64,000 bases of DNA, taken from positions 1 through 64,000 of the forward strand of contig JAIDUB010000109.1 in NCBI GenBank assembly GCA_029060405.1. The letters run 5' to 3'. The notes below the pieces were generated by a model. It was not told the DNA's origin. It saw only the letters and a list, made by a program, of their open reading frames with translations, and made no database searches. The position numbers and the translations under genes were made by a program. The stretch comes from Duncaniella sp. (GTDB lineage: Bacteria; Bacteroidota; Bacteroidia; Bacteroidales; Muribaculaceae). The number at the start of each line of letters is the position of its first letter. The stretch's first letter is position 1. Positions 28,440 to 38,975 of the stretch are shown here, one piece after another.

Positions 28440-29719
28440 GCTCTTACACATTCAATCATTTTGCTGACGAGTGTGGAGAGATCATCATCAGATATAATAT
28501 AAGGAGGCATTATGTAGACGTTGCGGCCGAAAGGACGCACCCATATACCGCGGTCGGTACATTTTTTTTGAAATTCAGCCACGTTGACAGGTTCCTTCAT
28601 CTCGATCACACCTATCGCTCCGAGCACCCTCACGTCGGCCACATTGTCAAGTTGCGCGGCGGGGGAGAGGAGTTCTTTCAGTCGCTCCGATATATGTGCA
28701 ACTTTGGCTGCTGTATCCTGCTCCAAGAGCATGCGTAGCGACTCTACGGCCACCGCGCAGGCCAGCGGATTGGCCATAAATGTAGGGCCGTGCATCATCA
28801 CTCCGGCTTCGGAGCGGGATATTGCGTCGGCTACGGCGCGGGTGGTCAATACGGCGCTCATAGTCATGTATCCGGCGGTAAGTCCTTTGCCTATGCACAT
28901 GATGTCAGGTTCCACTCCCGCATGTTCCCAAGCGAAGAATTTCCCGGTGCGGAAAAATCCCGTGGCTATCTCGTCGAAAATCACAAGCACACCGTAGCGG
29001 CGGCAAAGCTCAACCGCCTCTACAAGATACCGTGGATGATAAAACCACATCCCGCCCGCTCCCTGCACTATGGGCTCGAGAATGAGGGCGGCTATGTTTG
29101 ACGACTCTTTTTCAAGAAGGTCGGCAAGAGGCTTGATATCATCGGGTTGCCATTGGCCGTCGAAACGCGAACGCGGCTGTGGAATGAAGTATCTCACCGG
29201 GAGCGACGAACCGAATATGGAGTGCATGCCGGTCACGGGATCACACACACTCATGGCGTTCCATGTATCGCCGTGATAGCCTGACCTGATGGTGACAAAA
29301 TTGGTCTTGTCGGGGTTGCCGCTCATGGCAACCGAGGCCTGAATAGCCATTTTCATCGCCACCTCCACTGCGACGGAACCGGAGTCGGCATAAAAAATAT
29401 TGTTCATCGATGGTGGGGCGACCTCAAGAAGCATCTTCCCGAGCGTGATAGCCGGTTCATGAGTCAGACCGCCGAACATCACATGGCTCATTCTGCCTAT
29501 CTGCTGCACCGCCGCCTGATTTATGCGGGGATTGTTATATCCGTGAATCACGCACCACCATGAAGCCATGCCGTCGATGAGTGTGCGTCCGTCGGCCAGA
29601 CGAAGCCTCACGCCGTCGGCACTGTCGACCTTATAAGTTGGCAGCGGGTCGATTGTGGATGTATAGGGATGCCACAGATGGTCGCGATCCCATGAGTCAT
29701 GAATATTTTTATCGTTCAT
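28436..29719 (-). CDS. bioA: adenosylmethionine-8-amino-7-oxononanoate aminotransferase
   Basis: [42 protein letters not shown]; start at [10 protein letters not shown]. Confidence 0.94.
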   Translation of the reverse strand: MNDKNIHDSWDRDHLWHPYTSTIDPLPTYKVDSADGVRLRLADGRTLIDGMASWWCVIHGYNNPRINQAAVQQIGRMSHVMFGGLTHEPAITLGKMLLEVAPPSMNNIFYADSGSVAVEVAMKMAIQASVAMSGNPDKTNFVTIRSGYHGDTWNAMSVCDPVTGMHSIFGSSLPVRYFIPQPRSRFDGQWQPDDIKPLADLLEKESSNIAALILEPIVQGAGGMWFYHPRYLVEAVELCRRYGVLVIFDEIATGFFRTGKFFAWEHAGVEPDIMCIGKGLTAGYMTMSAVLTTRAVADAISRSEAGVMMHGPTFMANPLACAVAVESLRMLLEQDTAAKVAHISERLKELLSPAAQLDNVADVRVLGAIGVIEMKEPVNVAEFQKKCTDRGIWVRPFGRNVYIMPPYIISDDDLSTLVSKMIECVRA

Positions 29720-30240
29720 TTCCACGGTTCGATGAAAGAATTGAGAATATTGTAGAATCCGTTGAGCCATGATTTGTGAGAGCGGGTATCCTCCACCCAT
29801 TCCCTGATTTTTTCCATATGCTCGTCGATTACCCCGTTTCGTTCAAGAAAAGTGCACGTTTCCGCAGCGAATTTGCCTACAGAGATAAATAGTGTCTCAC
29901 TGTGGGTGGAGCGGTTGGCGCTTACTAACTTTGTGAGACGCTGCAGAACTTCGAGGCGCAGGGCTGACTCAGCCTCAAATCCCGGCTCGAGATTGGAAAA
30001 GTCTTTCAGAATGCGCTTTATTACCGACAGGCGGGGCGTATGGATGTGATGGTGCACGCGGTATATCTCCTTGTTGAGGGCTTCTCGGTAGCGTTCGGTA
30101 GTCTTTTCAATATCGGGCTCGGCGAAGAAGTCAAGAAACTCTTTCGCATCCTTGTATTTGGTATATATATCAAGAATTAACCCCCGAAGTTGTTCGGGGG
30201 TAAACTGTGATATGGCTTTTTTTACTGATAGTTTCGACAT
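29716..30240 (-). CDS. DUF6155-like conserved protein
   Basis: [40 protein letters not shown] pattern; overlaps bioA by 4 bp. Confidence 0.7.
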   Translation of the reverse strand: MSKLSVKKAISQFTPEQLRGLILDIYTKYKDAKEFLDFFAEPDIEKTTERYREALNKEIYRVHHHIHTPRLSVIKRILKDFSNLEPGFEAESALRLEVLQRLTKLVSANRSTHSETLFISVGKFAAETCTFLERNGVIDEHMEKIREWVEDTRSHKSWLNGFYNILNSFIEPWK

Positions 30241-32363
30241 CAGTTGGCTGTTTCGTTATCCGCAACGGGTTTAAGCCACTTGTCAAACCAGCGGAAGAAA
30301 AGCCGTTGCCACAGTATAGCGTTCTGCGGCTTGAGAATCCAGTGGTTTTCATCGGGGAATATCACCATTTCGGCGGGGATTCCGCGGAGTTTGGCGGCAT
30401 TGAAAGCCATCTCGCCCTGCGACGAGAGGATGCGGTAATCGAGTTCGCCGTGAGATATCATGATGGGAGTGTCCCATTTGTCGACATAACGGTGGGGCGA
30501 GGTCGCGAATGTGCGCTGCGCGGTAGCATTGTCTTTTTCCCAGAAAGCGCCGCCCATGTCCCAGTTGGCAAACCACATTTCCTCAGTCTCAAGATACTGA
30601 GCCTCGGTATTGAATATACCGGCATGAGCGAGGAGCGCGGCAAAACGCTTGTCGTGATTACCGGCGAGCCAGTATACTGAGAAGCCTCCGTAGGAAGCAC
30701 CTGTAGCACCCACGCGCTTGGCATCGATGGCCGGAGTGACGGATTTAACATAGTCTACGGCGCTGAGATAGTCTTTCATGTTCTGGCCACCGTAGTCTCC
30801 CGAAATCTGAGCGTTCCACTCGGTACCGAAGCCGGGGAGTCCGCGACGGTTGGGGGCTATTACGACATATCCGTTGGCACCCATGAGCGCGAGATTCCAG
30901 CGGTAGCTCCAGAACTGGCTTACAGCCTGCTGAGGTCCACCCTGACAATACAGGATTGCAGGATATTCGGCAACTTTGGTCGAGTCGAAGTCAACGGGAT
31001 AAACCACCCATGTAGTCATGAGTTTGCCGTCGGTGGTGGGAACCATGACTTTCTTCACTTCGGGCATCTTGACCGACGCGAGCAGTTCGGTGTTGACGTC
31101 GGATATCTGCTTCACCTCTCCGTCGGGAGCGATGCGGTATACTTCGTTGGGGTAGAGCATCGAGTGTCGCAGAGTGATAAGTGAACCGTCGGCCAAGGGA
31201 GCGAGTGCAGCGTAGTCACACTGATCCTCGGCTACTGTCCTGACCTCTTTTGAAGCTACATCGATAGCGAACACTGGAGTAACACCACCCTTTGCGGCGA
31301 GGAAATATATCGACTTGCCGTCGGGATTCCAAGCAATAGCATCGGCTGTATAGTCCCAGTCGGCGGTAAGATCGGTTTTCACGCCCGAAGCCATGTCGAG
31401 AATGAAGATACGGTTTTTATCGCTCTCATATCCGTCATGCTCCATAGAGAGCCATGCCAGAGTGTTTCCGTCGGGCGAGAATGCGGGGCAGGTGTCATAG
31501 CCCATCATGCCTTCGGTAAGATTTACCGTGGTCTTGTCGTCAAGATTGTAGAGATATAGATCGGAATTGGTCGAGATGGCATATTCCAGACCGGTCTTTT
31601 TGCGCGAAACGTATACAAGGCATTTGCTGTCGGGTGACCATGCGAATGATTCCACGCCGCCGAAAGGCTTCATGGGCGATTCGTAAGGCTCGCCTTCCAT
31701 TATGTCGGTGACATTGCTCAGCGAAGCTCCGTCGAAATCTGCTATGAAAGGATGGGGCACTTCGGTTACCCATTCATCCCAGTGCTTGTACATGAGATCA
31801 TCGATGATGCGTCCGGTAGCCTTGGGCAGGTCAGGATAAAGCTCCGATGCGGGAGTAGTGTATTTCACATTGCTGATTATCACTACTTTTTTTCCGTCGG
31901 GGGAGAACTTGAAACCGTCCACGCCTTTTTCCAGACTGCTTACAGCCTTGCGGCCTGAGCCGTCGGCATTCATCACCCATAGTTGCGAAACCCCGTCGAC
32001 GGGATAAGTGAAGGCAATCTTTTCGCCTCCGTCGATGTATACGGCGCCACCTTCCGATGACTCGGTGCGGGTGAGTCTCACAAGGTCGCTTCCGTCAGGA
32101 GCCATGGTGTAAAGGTCGTTGTTGCTCTTATTCTGCTCCACGCTTTCGTAGGAGATACCGAAAAGAACTTTCTTTCCGTCGGGCGACACTTCCACGGCGC
32201 TTACACGACCGAGAGCCTCAAGCGCATCGATCGAGAATGCTTCGCCCGGAGTGGCGGTATATGAGGGCTTGTCGATGATATTGCCGTCGGTTTTATCGGC
32301 GGAAGCGCAACCCGCTGTTGCGGCGGCGAGTAATGCAGCTGCCATGATGGTGGTGGATTTCAT
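30240..32363 (-). CDS. S9 family peptidase (DPP/acylaminoacyl peptidase type) lipoprotein
   Basis: Beta-propeller TolB-like repeats, GATGASYGGFSVYWLAG nucleophile elbow, lipobox ATAGCASA. Confidence 0.93.
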   Translation of the reverse strand: MKSTTIMAAALLAAATAGCASADKTDGNIIDKPSYTATPGEAFSIDALEALGRVSAVEVSPDGKKVLFGISYESVEQNKSNNDLYTMAPDGSDLVRLTRTESSEGGAVYIDGGEKIAFTYPVDGVSQLWVMNADGSGRKAVSSLEKGVDGFKFSPDGKKVVIISNVKYTTPASELYPDLPKATGRIIDDLMYKHWDEWVTEVPHPFIADFDGASLSNVTDIMEGEPYESPMKPFGGVESFAWSPDSKCLVYVSRKKTGLEYAISTNSDLYLYNLDDKTTVNLTEGMMGYDTCPAFSPDGNTLAWLSMEHDGYESDKNRIFILDMASGVKTDLTADWDYTADAIAWNPDGKSIYFLAAKGGVTPVFAIDVASKEVRTVAEDQCDYAALAPLADGSLITLRHSMLYPNEVYRIAPDGEVKQISDVNTELLASVKMPEVKKVMVPTTDGKLMTTWVVYPVDFDSTKVAEYPAILYCQGGPQQAVSQFWSYRWNLALMGANGYVVIAPNRRGLPGFGTEWNAQISGDYGGQNMKDYLSAVDYVKSVTPAIDAKRVGATGASYGGFSVYWLAGNHDKRFAALLAHAGIFNTEAQYLETEEMWFANWDMGGAFWEKDNATAQRTFATSPHRYVDKWDTPIMISHGELDYRILSSQGEMAFNAAKLRGIPAEMVIFPDENHWILKPQNAILWQRLFFRWFDKWLKPVADNETAN

Positions 32364-32370
32364 CGTGAAT

Positions 32371-33315
32371 TTACTTTATGAGATACTGTGAGGAGATTGA
32401 CTGGTTGGAATGAACGCGGCGAATGGTATCGGCAAACAGACGAGCCACCGAAAGGATTGTCGCTTTCTTGCAGTTTTTGTTGAACGGAATCGAGTTGGTG
32501 AATATCATCTCGGTGAGGCCGCAGTTGTCAACACGCTCCGACGCAGGATCGCTCATGATAGCGTGGGAGCAGAGTGCGCGTACCGACTTGGCGCCGTTGG
32601 CCATCATAAGGTCAGCAGCCTTGGTGATGGTACCTGCGGTATCAACCATGTCGTCAACGAGAATCACGTTTTTGTCCTTCACGTCGCCTATCACGGTCAT
32701 ATTGGCAACCACGTTGGCCTTGGCGCGCTGCTTGTGGCAGAGCACGAGGGGCACATTGAGGTACTTGGCATAGCTGTTGGCACGCTTTGCACCGCCCACG
32801 TCGGGGGTAGCGATGACGATATCGTCGAGCCCGAGGCTTTGGATGTAGGGGATAAACACTGACGAGCCGTAAAGGTGATCGACGGGAACATTGAAGAAAC
32901 CCTGAATCTGGTCGGCATGAAGATCCATGGTGATCACTCGGTCGACACCGGCGGTGGAGAGCAGATCGGCCACGAGCTTGGCGGCGATTGATACGCGGGG
33001 CTTGTCCTTGCGGTCCTGACGTGCCCATCCGAAGTAGGGCATTACGGCGATAATCGACTTGGCCGAGGCACGCTTGGCGGCATCGATCATCAGCAGCAGT
33101 TCCATGAGATTGTCGGTGTTGGGGAATGTGGACTGCACGAGGTAAACCTCACAGCCGCGGATAGATTCCTCAAACGACACCTCAAATTCGCCGTCGGCGA
33201 AGTACTGGATGTTCATTTTACCCAACTCAATGCCGAGATCCTTGCAGATTTCTTCGGCCATGTAACGTGACTTTGTTCCTGAAAACACCTTGATAGGCGC
33301 TAAGTTATCATTCAT
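32371..33315 (-). CDS. prs: ribose-phosphate pyrophosphokinase
   Basis: FADGEFEVSFEESIRG, TMDLHADQIQGFF, LVDDMVDTAGTI; start MNDNLAPIK. Confidence 0.96.
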   Translation of the reverse strand: MNDNLAPIKVFSGTKSRYMAEEICKDLGIELGKMNIQYFADGEFEVSFEESIRGCEVYLVQSTFPNTDNLMELLLMIDAAKRASAKSIIAVMPYFGWARQDRKDKPRVSIAAKLVADLLSTAGVDRVITMDLHADQIQGFFNVPVDHLYGSSVFIPYIQSLGLDDIVIATPDVGGAKRANSYAKYLNVPLVLCHKQRAKANVVANMTVIGDVKDKNVILVDDMVDTAGTITKAADLMMANGAKSVRALCSHAIMSDPASERVDNCGLTEMIFTNSIPFNKNCKKATILSVARLFADTIRRVHSNQSISSQYLIK

Positions 33316-33354
33316 GATTTTATGAAGATGTGTATAAGGGTGGTTTTGGATGAG

Positions 33355-33362
33355 CAAAATTA
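33355..33362 (-). promoter_or_regulatory. -7 element TAATTTTG upstream of prs
   Basis: TAnnTTTG match 39 bp before the ATG. Confidence 0.4.
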
Positions 33363-33514
33363 GCTATTTTTTGTGAATTGACAGCTTTTGTCGGTCAAGT
33401 TTTTTATCAACATTTTCCTTGCCCGTCGATAATGACACGGAAGCCGCCCTGCATTCCGGTCACCGTTGAGGGGCGACAGAGGCTGAGCGGCATGAAGATT
33501 CATATTCACGGGGG

Positions 33515-35263
33515 TCAATGTTTGACGGTAGCACCGGGTCGGGAAGCAGCCCGCGGCTTGCGGCGCAAAGGCTTTATGTCGTCGTGGCGTATCTTCCACA
33601 TCACGGCATCGTGAGCCGGTACCGTGACATCAAACGTATCGTCGGGTACAAGATTTTTCACATCGGTATCGCCCGAAAGCAATTCCTTTGCCATAACCTC
33701 TCCCTGAGGAATATCGAGATACTCGAAAGCATGCATGGGTATATTTACTTTCAGGTCGGCGGGCTCATCACCGAAATTGGCCGCCACGAATATCGTCTCA
33801 TTTTCGTGAGTGCGCATGTATACGTAGTGGCGGTGAGGATCGAGCGACGGATTCTGATAGTTGACATACATCAGGTCGAAGAATTTGCCCTCGGAAAAAG
33901 CTTTTTCCTTGTTGAGCAGTCCGAGTATTGCGGCGTAACGGGCACGCAGATGCTTTTCGGCCTTAGTGAGCAGGGAGCCGTCGGGTTTTCCGCCGTTGTA
34001 CCACCGGCGCAGGGTGGGTACGCTCCAGTAATCAAATATTGTGGTACGTCCGTCGTGTCCGCTGAAGCCTTCGGCGTCGTCGGCTTTCTCACCCAGTTCC
34101 TGACCGGCATATATCATCATGGGTCCGGTATTGATGGTGGCGCTTACCACGAGCGCAGGGTAGACCTTCGCAGCATCTCCGGCCTTGAAGCGCGATGCAA
34201 ATCGCTGCTCGTCGTGATTCTCGAGGAAGTTGAGCATATGGGCGCCCAGACCGTCGGTGCGCTGCCATGCGCTGGTGATGGTCGCGGCCGAGAAGTTGGA
34301 GCACTCTATACCTATCAGCGTGTCGTAAAGATTCACCTTGTCATACAGATAGTCAAACCCTCCGCGCTCTATGAATGGCCGGTAAAGATATGTATCATAT
34401 ATCTCGGCAATGAAGATCACATCGGGATACCGGTCTTTGACATTCGGAATGGCCCATTCCCAAAATTCGAGCGGAACCATATGTACCATGTCGCAACGGA
34501 AACCGTCAACTCCTTTCGACGCCCAGAAGCGAAGTATGTTGAGCATCTTGAACCATGTGGACGGAATAGGGTGGAAGTGACGTGATCCGTCGCCGTAATC
34601 CACTCCATAATTCAGCTTAACGGTATCATACCAGTTGTTGACGCCCGGAAATGCCGAGAAGCAGTCGTCGCCTGTGGCCTTCGACGGAAATTCCACATAT
34701 GCATCTTCACCTTGCCCCATATCCACCGAGGGTGAAAACTGCTGGCGGGTGATATAGTAGTAGTTGTTGTCGTGACCGAAGAAGAGGTTGGGGTCATCGT
34801 CCTCACCCAAGTCGCGTATGCCCGCCGGTCGCGCATCGGAATGATATGAGCGCGCGGTGTGGTTGGGCACGAAATCGATAATTACCTTCATGCCGGCTTT
34901 ATGGGTGCGTTCAACGAGCGCCTCAAACTCCTTCATGCGGTCAGGTACATTCTCAGCAAGGTCAGGGTCGATATCATAATAGTCTTTGATAGCATATGGA
35001 GACCCTGCCTGACCTTTTACCACGTGGGGATTGTCGGGCTTGATGCCGAATGCCGAATAATCAGTTTTTGTGGCGTGCTCTATCACCCCTGTATACCACA
35101 CATGGGTTATGCCCAATTCCTTGATGGATTTCAGTACCTTGGGAGTGATGCGGTTGAGTTTACCCGATCCGTTCTGATCCACAGTGCCGCCGGGCATGCA
35201 TGTGGGATTGTCGTTTGTGAAGAGTCGGGTGAATATCTGATAAATGACGGGTTTCTTTTCCAT
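33515..35263 (-). CDS. GH13 alpha-amylase family protein
   Basis: VIIDFVPNH, GFRCDMVHMVP, FIAEIYD, FLENHDEQR. Confidence 0.92.
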   Translation of the reverse strand: MEKKPVIYQIFTRLFTNDNPTCMPGGTVDQNGSGKLNRITPKVLKSIKELGITHVWYTGVIEHATKTDYSAFGIKPDNPHVVKGQAGSPYAIKDYYDIDPDLAENVPDRMKEFEALVERTHKAGMKVIIDFVPNHTARSYHSDARPAGIRDLGEDDDPNLFFGHDNNYYYITRQQFSPSVDMGQGEDAYVEFPSKATGDDCFSAFPGVNNWYDTVKLNYGVDYGDGSRHFHPIPSTWFKMLNILRFWASKGVDGFRCDMVHMVPLEFWEWAIPNVKDRYPDVIFIAEIYDTYLYRPFIERGGFDYLYDKVNLYDTLIGIECSNFSAATITSAWQRTDGLGAHMLNFLENHDEQRFASRFKAGDAAKVYPALVVSATINTGPMMIYAGQELGEKADDAEGFSGHDGRTTIFDYWSVPTLRRWYNGGKPDGSLLTKAEKHLRARYAAILGLLNKEKAFSEGKFFDLMYVNYQNPSLDPHRHYVYMRTHENETIFVAANFGDEPADLKVNIPMHAFEYLDIPQGEVMAKELLSGDTDVKNLVPDDTFDVTVPAHDAVMWKIRHDDIKPLRRKPRAASRPGATVKH

Positions 35264-35278
35264 AATAAAGAGTGAAAG

Positions 35279-36070
35279 TTATTTTCTGAAGCCCACTTTG
35301 ATGAGTTCGCGCATTGTGGTCTCGTAGCCTATGCGGAACACCCTTTCGATCTGGGCGAGACTGAAAACTTTATAAGTAGCAATATCATCGATAGTGATCA
35401 CGAGGTCGCAAAGCTTCATGTCGGCCCGGGCGTTGGACTTCACCATGATGTCGTAGGTGCGCTGCGCGACTTCCATTATCGAGTCGGCAGGACCGCGGTC
35501 AGGCACCGGGCTGCAGTTGACGCCTATCACATATTTACATTTATCGCGAAGCGCCCACGCGGGAAGATTGTGAATCACACCGCCGTCCACATAAGTATGG
35601 CCGTCGATTTTCACAGGCTTGAACACTATAGGAATCGAGCAGGAGGCAGCCACACGTTCGGTGATCTCTCCGTCGTAGAACGCTACCGGAAGGCCTTGGT
35701 CAAGATCGGTGGCGCACACGATAGATGGTATGGGCAACTCCTCGATATTCTTGTAGGTGCGCAGATTTTCCTTCAGGAAATTCTTGAAACCGTCCATGTT
35801 GAAAAATCCGCCGTTGGGCATTCCGAACTTGGCGAAATCAGTGAACTTCGCCGTAGCAAACGCTTCCAGTATCTGAATGGGAGTAAGCCCGGCCGCGTAA
35901 AGCACCGTGACAACCGACCCGGCACTTACGCCGGCTATGACGTCGGGACGTATGTGCATTTCTTCAAATGCCTGCAGAGCACCGGCATGCGCGAATCCTC
36001 TGGCTCCGCCGCCGCTCAGGGCGAGACCTAACCTATAAGGCTTGAAGCTGAAATTGAATACGTTTAACAT
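35279..36070 (-). CDS. patatin-like phospholipase family protein
   Basis: ALSGGGARGFAHAG oxyanion loop, GVSAGS nucleophile, DGGVIHNLP. Confidence 0.93.
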   Translation of the reverse strand: MLNVFNFSFKPYRLGLALSGGGARGFAHAGALQAFEEMHIRPDVIAGVSAGSVVTVLYAAGLTPIQILEAFATAKFTDFAKFGMPNGGFFNMDGFKNFLKENLRTYKNIEELPIPSIVCATDLDQGLPVAFYDGEITERVAASCSIPIVFKPVKIDGHTYVDGGVIHNLPAWALRDKCKYVIGVNCSPVPDRGPADSIMEVAQRTYDIMVKSNARADMKLCDLVITIDDIATYKVFSLAQIERVFRIGYETTMRELIKVGFRK

Positions 36071-36077
36071 ATTGCTA

Positions 36078-36085
36078 CAAAAGTA
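36078..36085 (-). promoter_or_regulatory. -7 element TACTTTTG upstream of patatin
   Basis: TAnnTTTG match. Confidence 0.4.
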
Positions 36086-36276
36086 ATGAAAATATTTGTA
36101 AGAATACGGTTTGTTAATATTTACCAATAGTTAAAAACTATATACTACCGTTAAAATATGTATTATATATGAAAAGCTCCGCGATATAGGCCGACGGGTT
36201 GAGGAAAAATGAGTAATTTAGCACCTTGAAATGCCCGCGTCAAAGCTTGGATGCGGGGAAAATTGAAATTTTTCTC

Positions 36277-37374
36277 ATGGAACAAGATAAAAAAATCAGG
36301 GTGGGAATCACCCACGGTGACATAAATTCTATAGCTTACGAAGTGATTATCAAGGCTCTTGAAGATGAGCGACTGCTTGAACTTTGTGATGTGACGGTAT
36401 ATGGCTCGGCCCGAATCGCACGCGAGCATGCCGGCATGATGGAGCTCCCGGAAGTGAAATTCAATATTATTGAATCAGCAGCCGAAAGCGAGCCTGATCG
36501 TTTCAATATTATTAATGTGGTCGATGACGACACGGAACTTAACATAGGCCAGTCGACTGAAAAGGCCGGTCAGGCAGCATTTGCGGCTCTCGAACGCGCG
36601 GTTGCCGATCTGCGCAATGGCGATATAGACGTGCTCGTCACCGCTCCCATCAACAAGCATAACATACACTCTTCATCGTTCACATTCCCCGGACACACCG
36701 AATACCTTGAATCATCGCTCGGAAATCCCGGGGATGCTTTGATGATAATGGTGAGCGACCGGCTCAAGGTAGCGCTTGTAACCATTCATCTCCCTATAGA
36801 AAATGTGGCCGAACATGTTACCCGCGAACTCGTGGAAAACAGCATCGTGCGTCTGGAGGAATCGCTTAAGGCCGATTTCGGTATCCACAAGCCGCGTATA
36901 GCAGTGCTCTCGCTCGACCCGCACGTGGGTGACAACGGTGTGATAGGAAAGGCCGACGCTGATATAGTGGCACCCGCCATCGCCGAAGCGAAGGCTAAGA
37001 AGGTGCTTTGTTTCGGTCCTTACTCAGCCGACGGATTTTTCGGAAGCGGCGCTTACACCAAATTTGACGGTGTGCTTGCCATGTATCATGATCAGGGACT
37101 CACACCTTTCAAGCTCATTGCCGGAGAGGAAGGCATTAACTTTACAGCCGGTCTTCCATATGTGCGCACCTCACCCGACCACGGAACAGCTTATGACATT
37201 GCAGGAAAAGGTCAGGCCGATCCAGCCTCTATGCGTAATGCGATATACAAGGCTATCGATATATACCGCAACCGCCTGTCACACGCCGAAGCGACCGCCA
37301 ATCCGCTCCGAAAGCAAAACTTTGACCGCGGCAGCGACAAGGTGCCCCGCGAGGCAAAGAAAGCAAATCAGTAA
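36277..37374 (+). CDS. pdxA: 4-hydroxythreonine-4-phosphate dehydrogenase
   Basis: VGITHGDINSIAYEVI, VTAPINKHNI, GHTEYL, MYHDQGLTPFK. Confidence 0.93.
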   Translation: MEQDKKIRVGITHGDINSIAYEVIIKALEDERLLELCDVTVYGSARIAREHAGMMELPEVKFNIIESAAESEPDRFNIINVVDDDTELNIGQSTEKAGQAAFAALERAVADLRNGDIDVLVTAPINKHNIHSSSFTFPGHTEYLESSLGNPGDALMIMVSDRLKVALVTIHLPIENVAEHVTRELVENSIVRLEESLKADFGIHKPRIAVLSLDPHVGDNGVIGKADADIVAPAIAEAKAKKVLCFGPYSADGFFGSGAYTKFDGVLAMYHDQGLTPFKLIAGEEGINFTAGLPYVRTSPDHGTAYDIAGKGQADPASMRNAIYKAIDIYRNRLSHAEATANPLRKQNFDRGSDKVPREAKKANQ

Positions 37375-37414
37375 TCGATCACAATTTCAATTATCATTAT
37401 AAACGTTTCAACAG

Positions 37415-38110
37415 ATGCACTACGGAATTATCGCCGCCGGTGAAGGCTCGAGGCTTGTAAGTGAAGGTGTTGCCCTTCCCAAGCCGCTCGTGAAACTCAA
37501 CGGCGTGCCTATGATAAAGCGCCTCATCGACATTTTCATGCAATCGAGCCCCGAGAGCCTGAGCATAATTGTCAACGAGTACATGACCGAAGTACGGACG
37601 TTTCTTGAAAGTCTCGAACTCCCGGTACCATTGAACCTCGTGGTCAAGACTACCCCGAGCTCCATGCACAGCTTCTATGAAGTAAGCAAGATGATTCCGG
37701 AAGGTAAATTCTGCCTTACCACTGTCGATACAATTTTCCGTGCCGATGATTTCCGCCGTTATATCGATGCCTTCATCGCCGATGACGTAGCCGACGGTTA
37801 TATGGCCGTAACTCCGTTTATCGACGACGAGAAGCCGCTGTATGTCGCCACGGATGATTCCCTTCATATAACCGGTTTTCTCGATAAGCCCGCCGAGGGA
37901 GTGAAATACGTGTCGGGAGGCATATACGGACTGACCCGTCCGGCTGTGGACGTGCTCGACAGATGCATGGCCGAAGGTGTGTCGAGAATGCGTAATTATC
38001 AGCGTCGGCTTGTCGAGGCCGGTCTCGATCTTAAGGCTTATGTGATAGACAAAATCATCGACGTGGACCATGCCGGTGATATAGCAACCGCCCAAGAATT
38101 CATTAAATAA
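37415..38110 (+). CDS. nucleotidyltransferase (NTP_transferase family)
   Basis: GIIAAGEGSRLVSEGVALPKPLVKLNGVPMI. Confidence 0.85.
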   Translation: MHYGIIAAGEGSRLVSEGVALPKPLVKLNGVPMIKRLIDIFMQSSPESLSIIVNEYMTEVRTFLESLELPVPLNLVVKTTPSSMHSFYEVSKMIPEGKFCLTTVDTIFRADDFRRYIDAFIADDVADGYMAVTPFIDDEKPLYVATDDSLHITGFLDKPAEGVKYVSGGIYGLTRPAVDVLDRCMAEGVSRMRNYQRRLVEAGLDLKAYVIDKIIDVDHAGDIATAQEFIK

Positions 38111-38111
38111 C

Positions 38112-38975
38112 ATGTCAGAAATCAAGATTGCCGGAATCATGCGCGCCGGTGCCTATTCGCCCAACCATATAGGCAACGACGCAGCGATATTCAATCTCAC
38201 GGCCGAGAATCTGCGCAAGCGTGGCTGCGAGGTGAAAATCTACTCGGAGGAACAGCTGAATGCCGGCGCCGTAGATGAACGGATAATAGTAAATATGTGC
38301 AGGGAGCAGCGCTCCATCCATTATCTCCAGCGCAAGGAGGATGAAGGTTGTCTCGTGATTAATTCAGGCTACGGTATAGAAAACTGTACCCGCGAGCGCA
38401 TGACCCGTATATTGCTCGGAAGCAATATTCCGTATCCCGAGAGCCTTATGGTAAATACCAACGAAATGGTGACCGATGCCCTCAACGAGGCCGGGTTTAC
38501 CCGCTGCTGGATAAAGCGTGGTGATTTCCACGCCATGCACAAGGAGGATGTGAGTTTCGTGCGTCATCCCGAGGAGGCTCAGGATGTGCTCCATGAGTAT
38601 TTTCTGCGTGGTATCAACCGTGCGGTCATCAACCGACATCTCGAAGGTGACCTGATAAAATTCTACGGGGTTGCAGGCACCGACTTTTTCTTCTGGTTTT
38701 ATCCTTTCGACGAGGGACACAGCAAGTATGGCCATGAGGCAATCAACGGCCATTCTAAGGGTATACCGTTTGACCATGCGCAGCTCATCGATATATGCCA
38801 CCGTGCGGCCGACGTGCTCGATGTGGTCGTGTACGGCGGTGATTGTATAGTGTCGCCCGATGGTGCGATACGGATCATCGATTTCAATGACTGGCCCAGT
38901 TTCGCACCTTGCCGCACTGAAGCTGCCCCCCATATCGCCAAGGCGATCCTGAATAAAATCAAAAACCGAAAGTAA
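38112..38975 (+). CDS. ATP-grasp-like protein of unknown substrate
   Basis: CWIKRGDFH, INRHLEGDLIKFYGV, YGGDCIVSPDGAIRIIDFNDWPSF resemble RimK/ITPK-type ATP-grasp core and metal site. Confidence 0.65.
   Translation: MSEIKIAGIMRAGAYSPNHIGNDAAIFNLTAENLRKRGCEVKIYSEEQLNAGAVDERIIVNMCREQRSIHYLQRKEDEGCLVINSGYGIENCTRERMTRILLGSNIPYPESLMVNTNEMVTDALNEAGFTRCWIKRGDFHAMHKEDVSFVRHPEEAQDVLHEYFLRGINRAVINRHLEGDLIKFYGVAGTDFFFWFYPFDEGHSKYGHEAINGHSKGIPFDHAQLIDICHRAADVLDVVVYGGDCIVSPDGAIRIIDFNDWPSFAPCRTEAAPHIAKAILNKIKNRK

Noticed and set aside
33518-34585. 355-aa + strand ORF opposite the amylase
   Set aside because: Antisense to conserved GH13 catalytic motifs; composition typical of a shadow ORF
37397-38140. 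247-aa - strand ORF opposite the NTase
   Set aside because: Antisense to a recognised nucleotidyltransferase frame with consistent operon spacing
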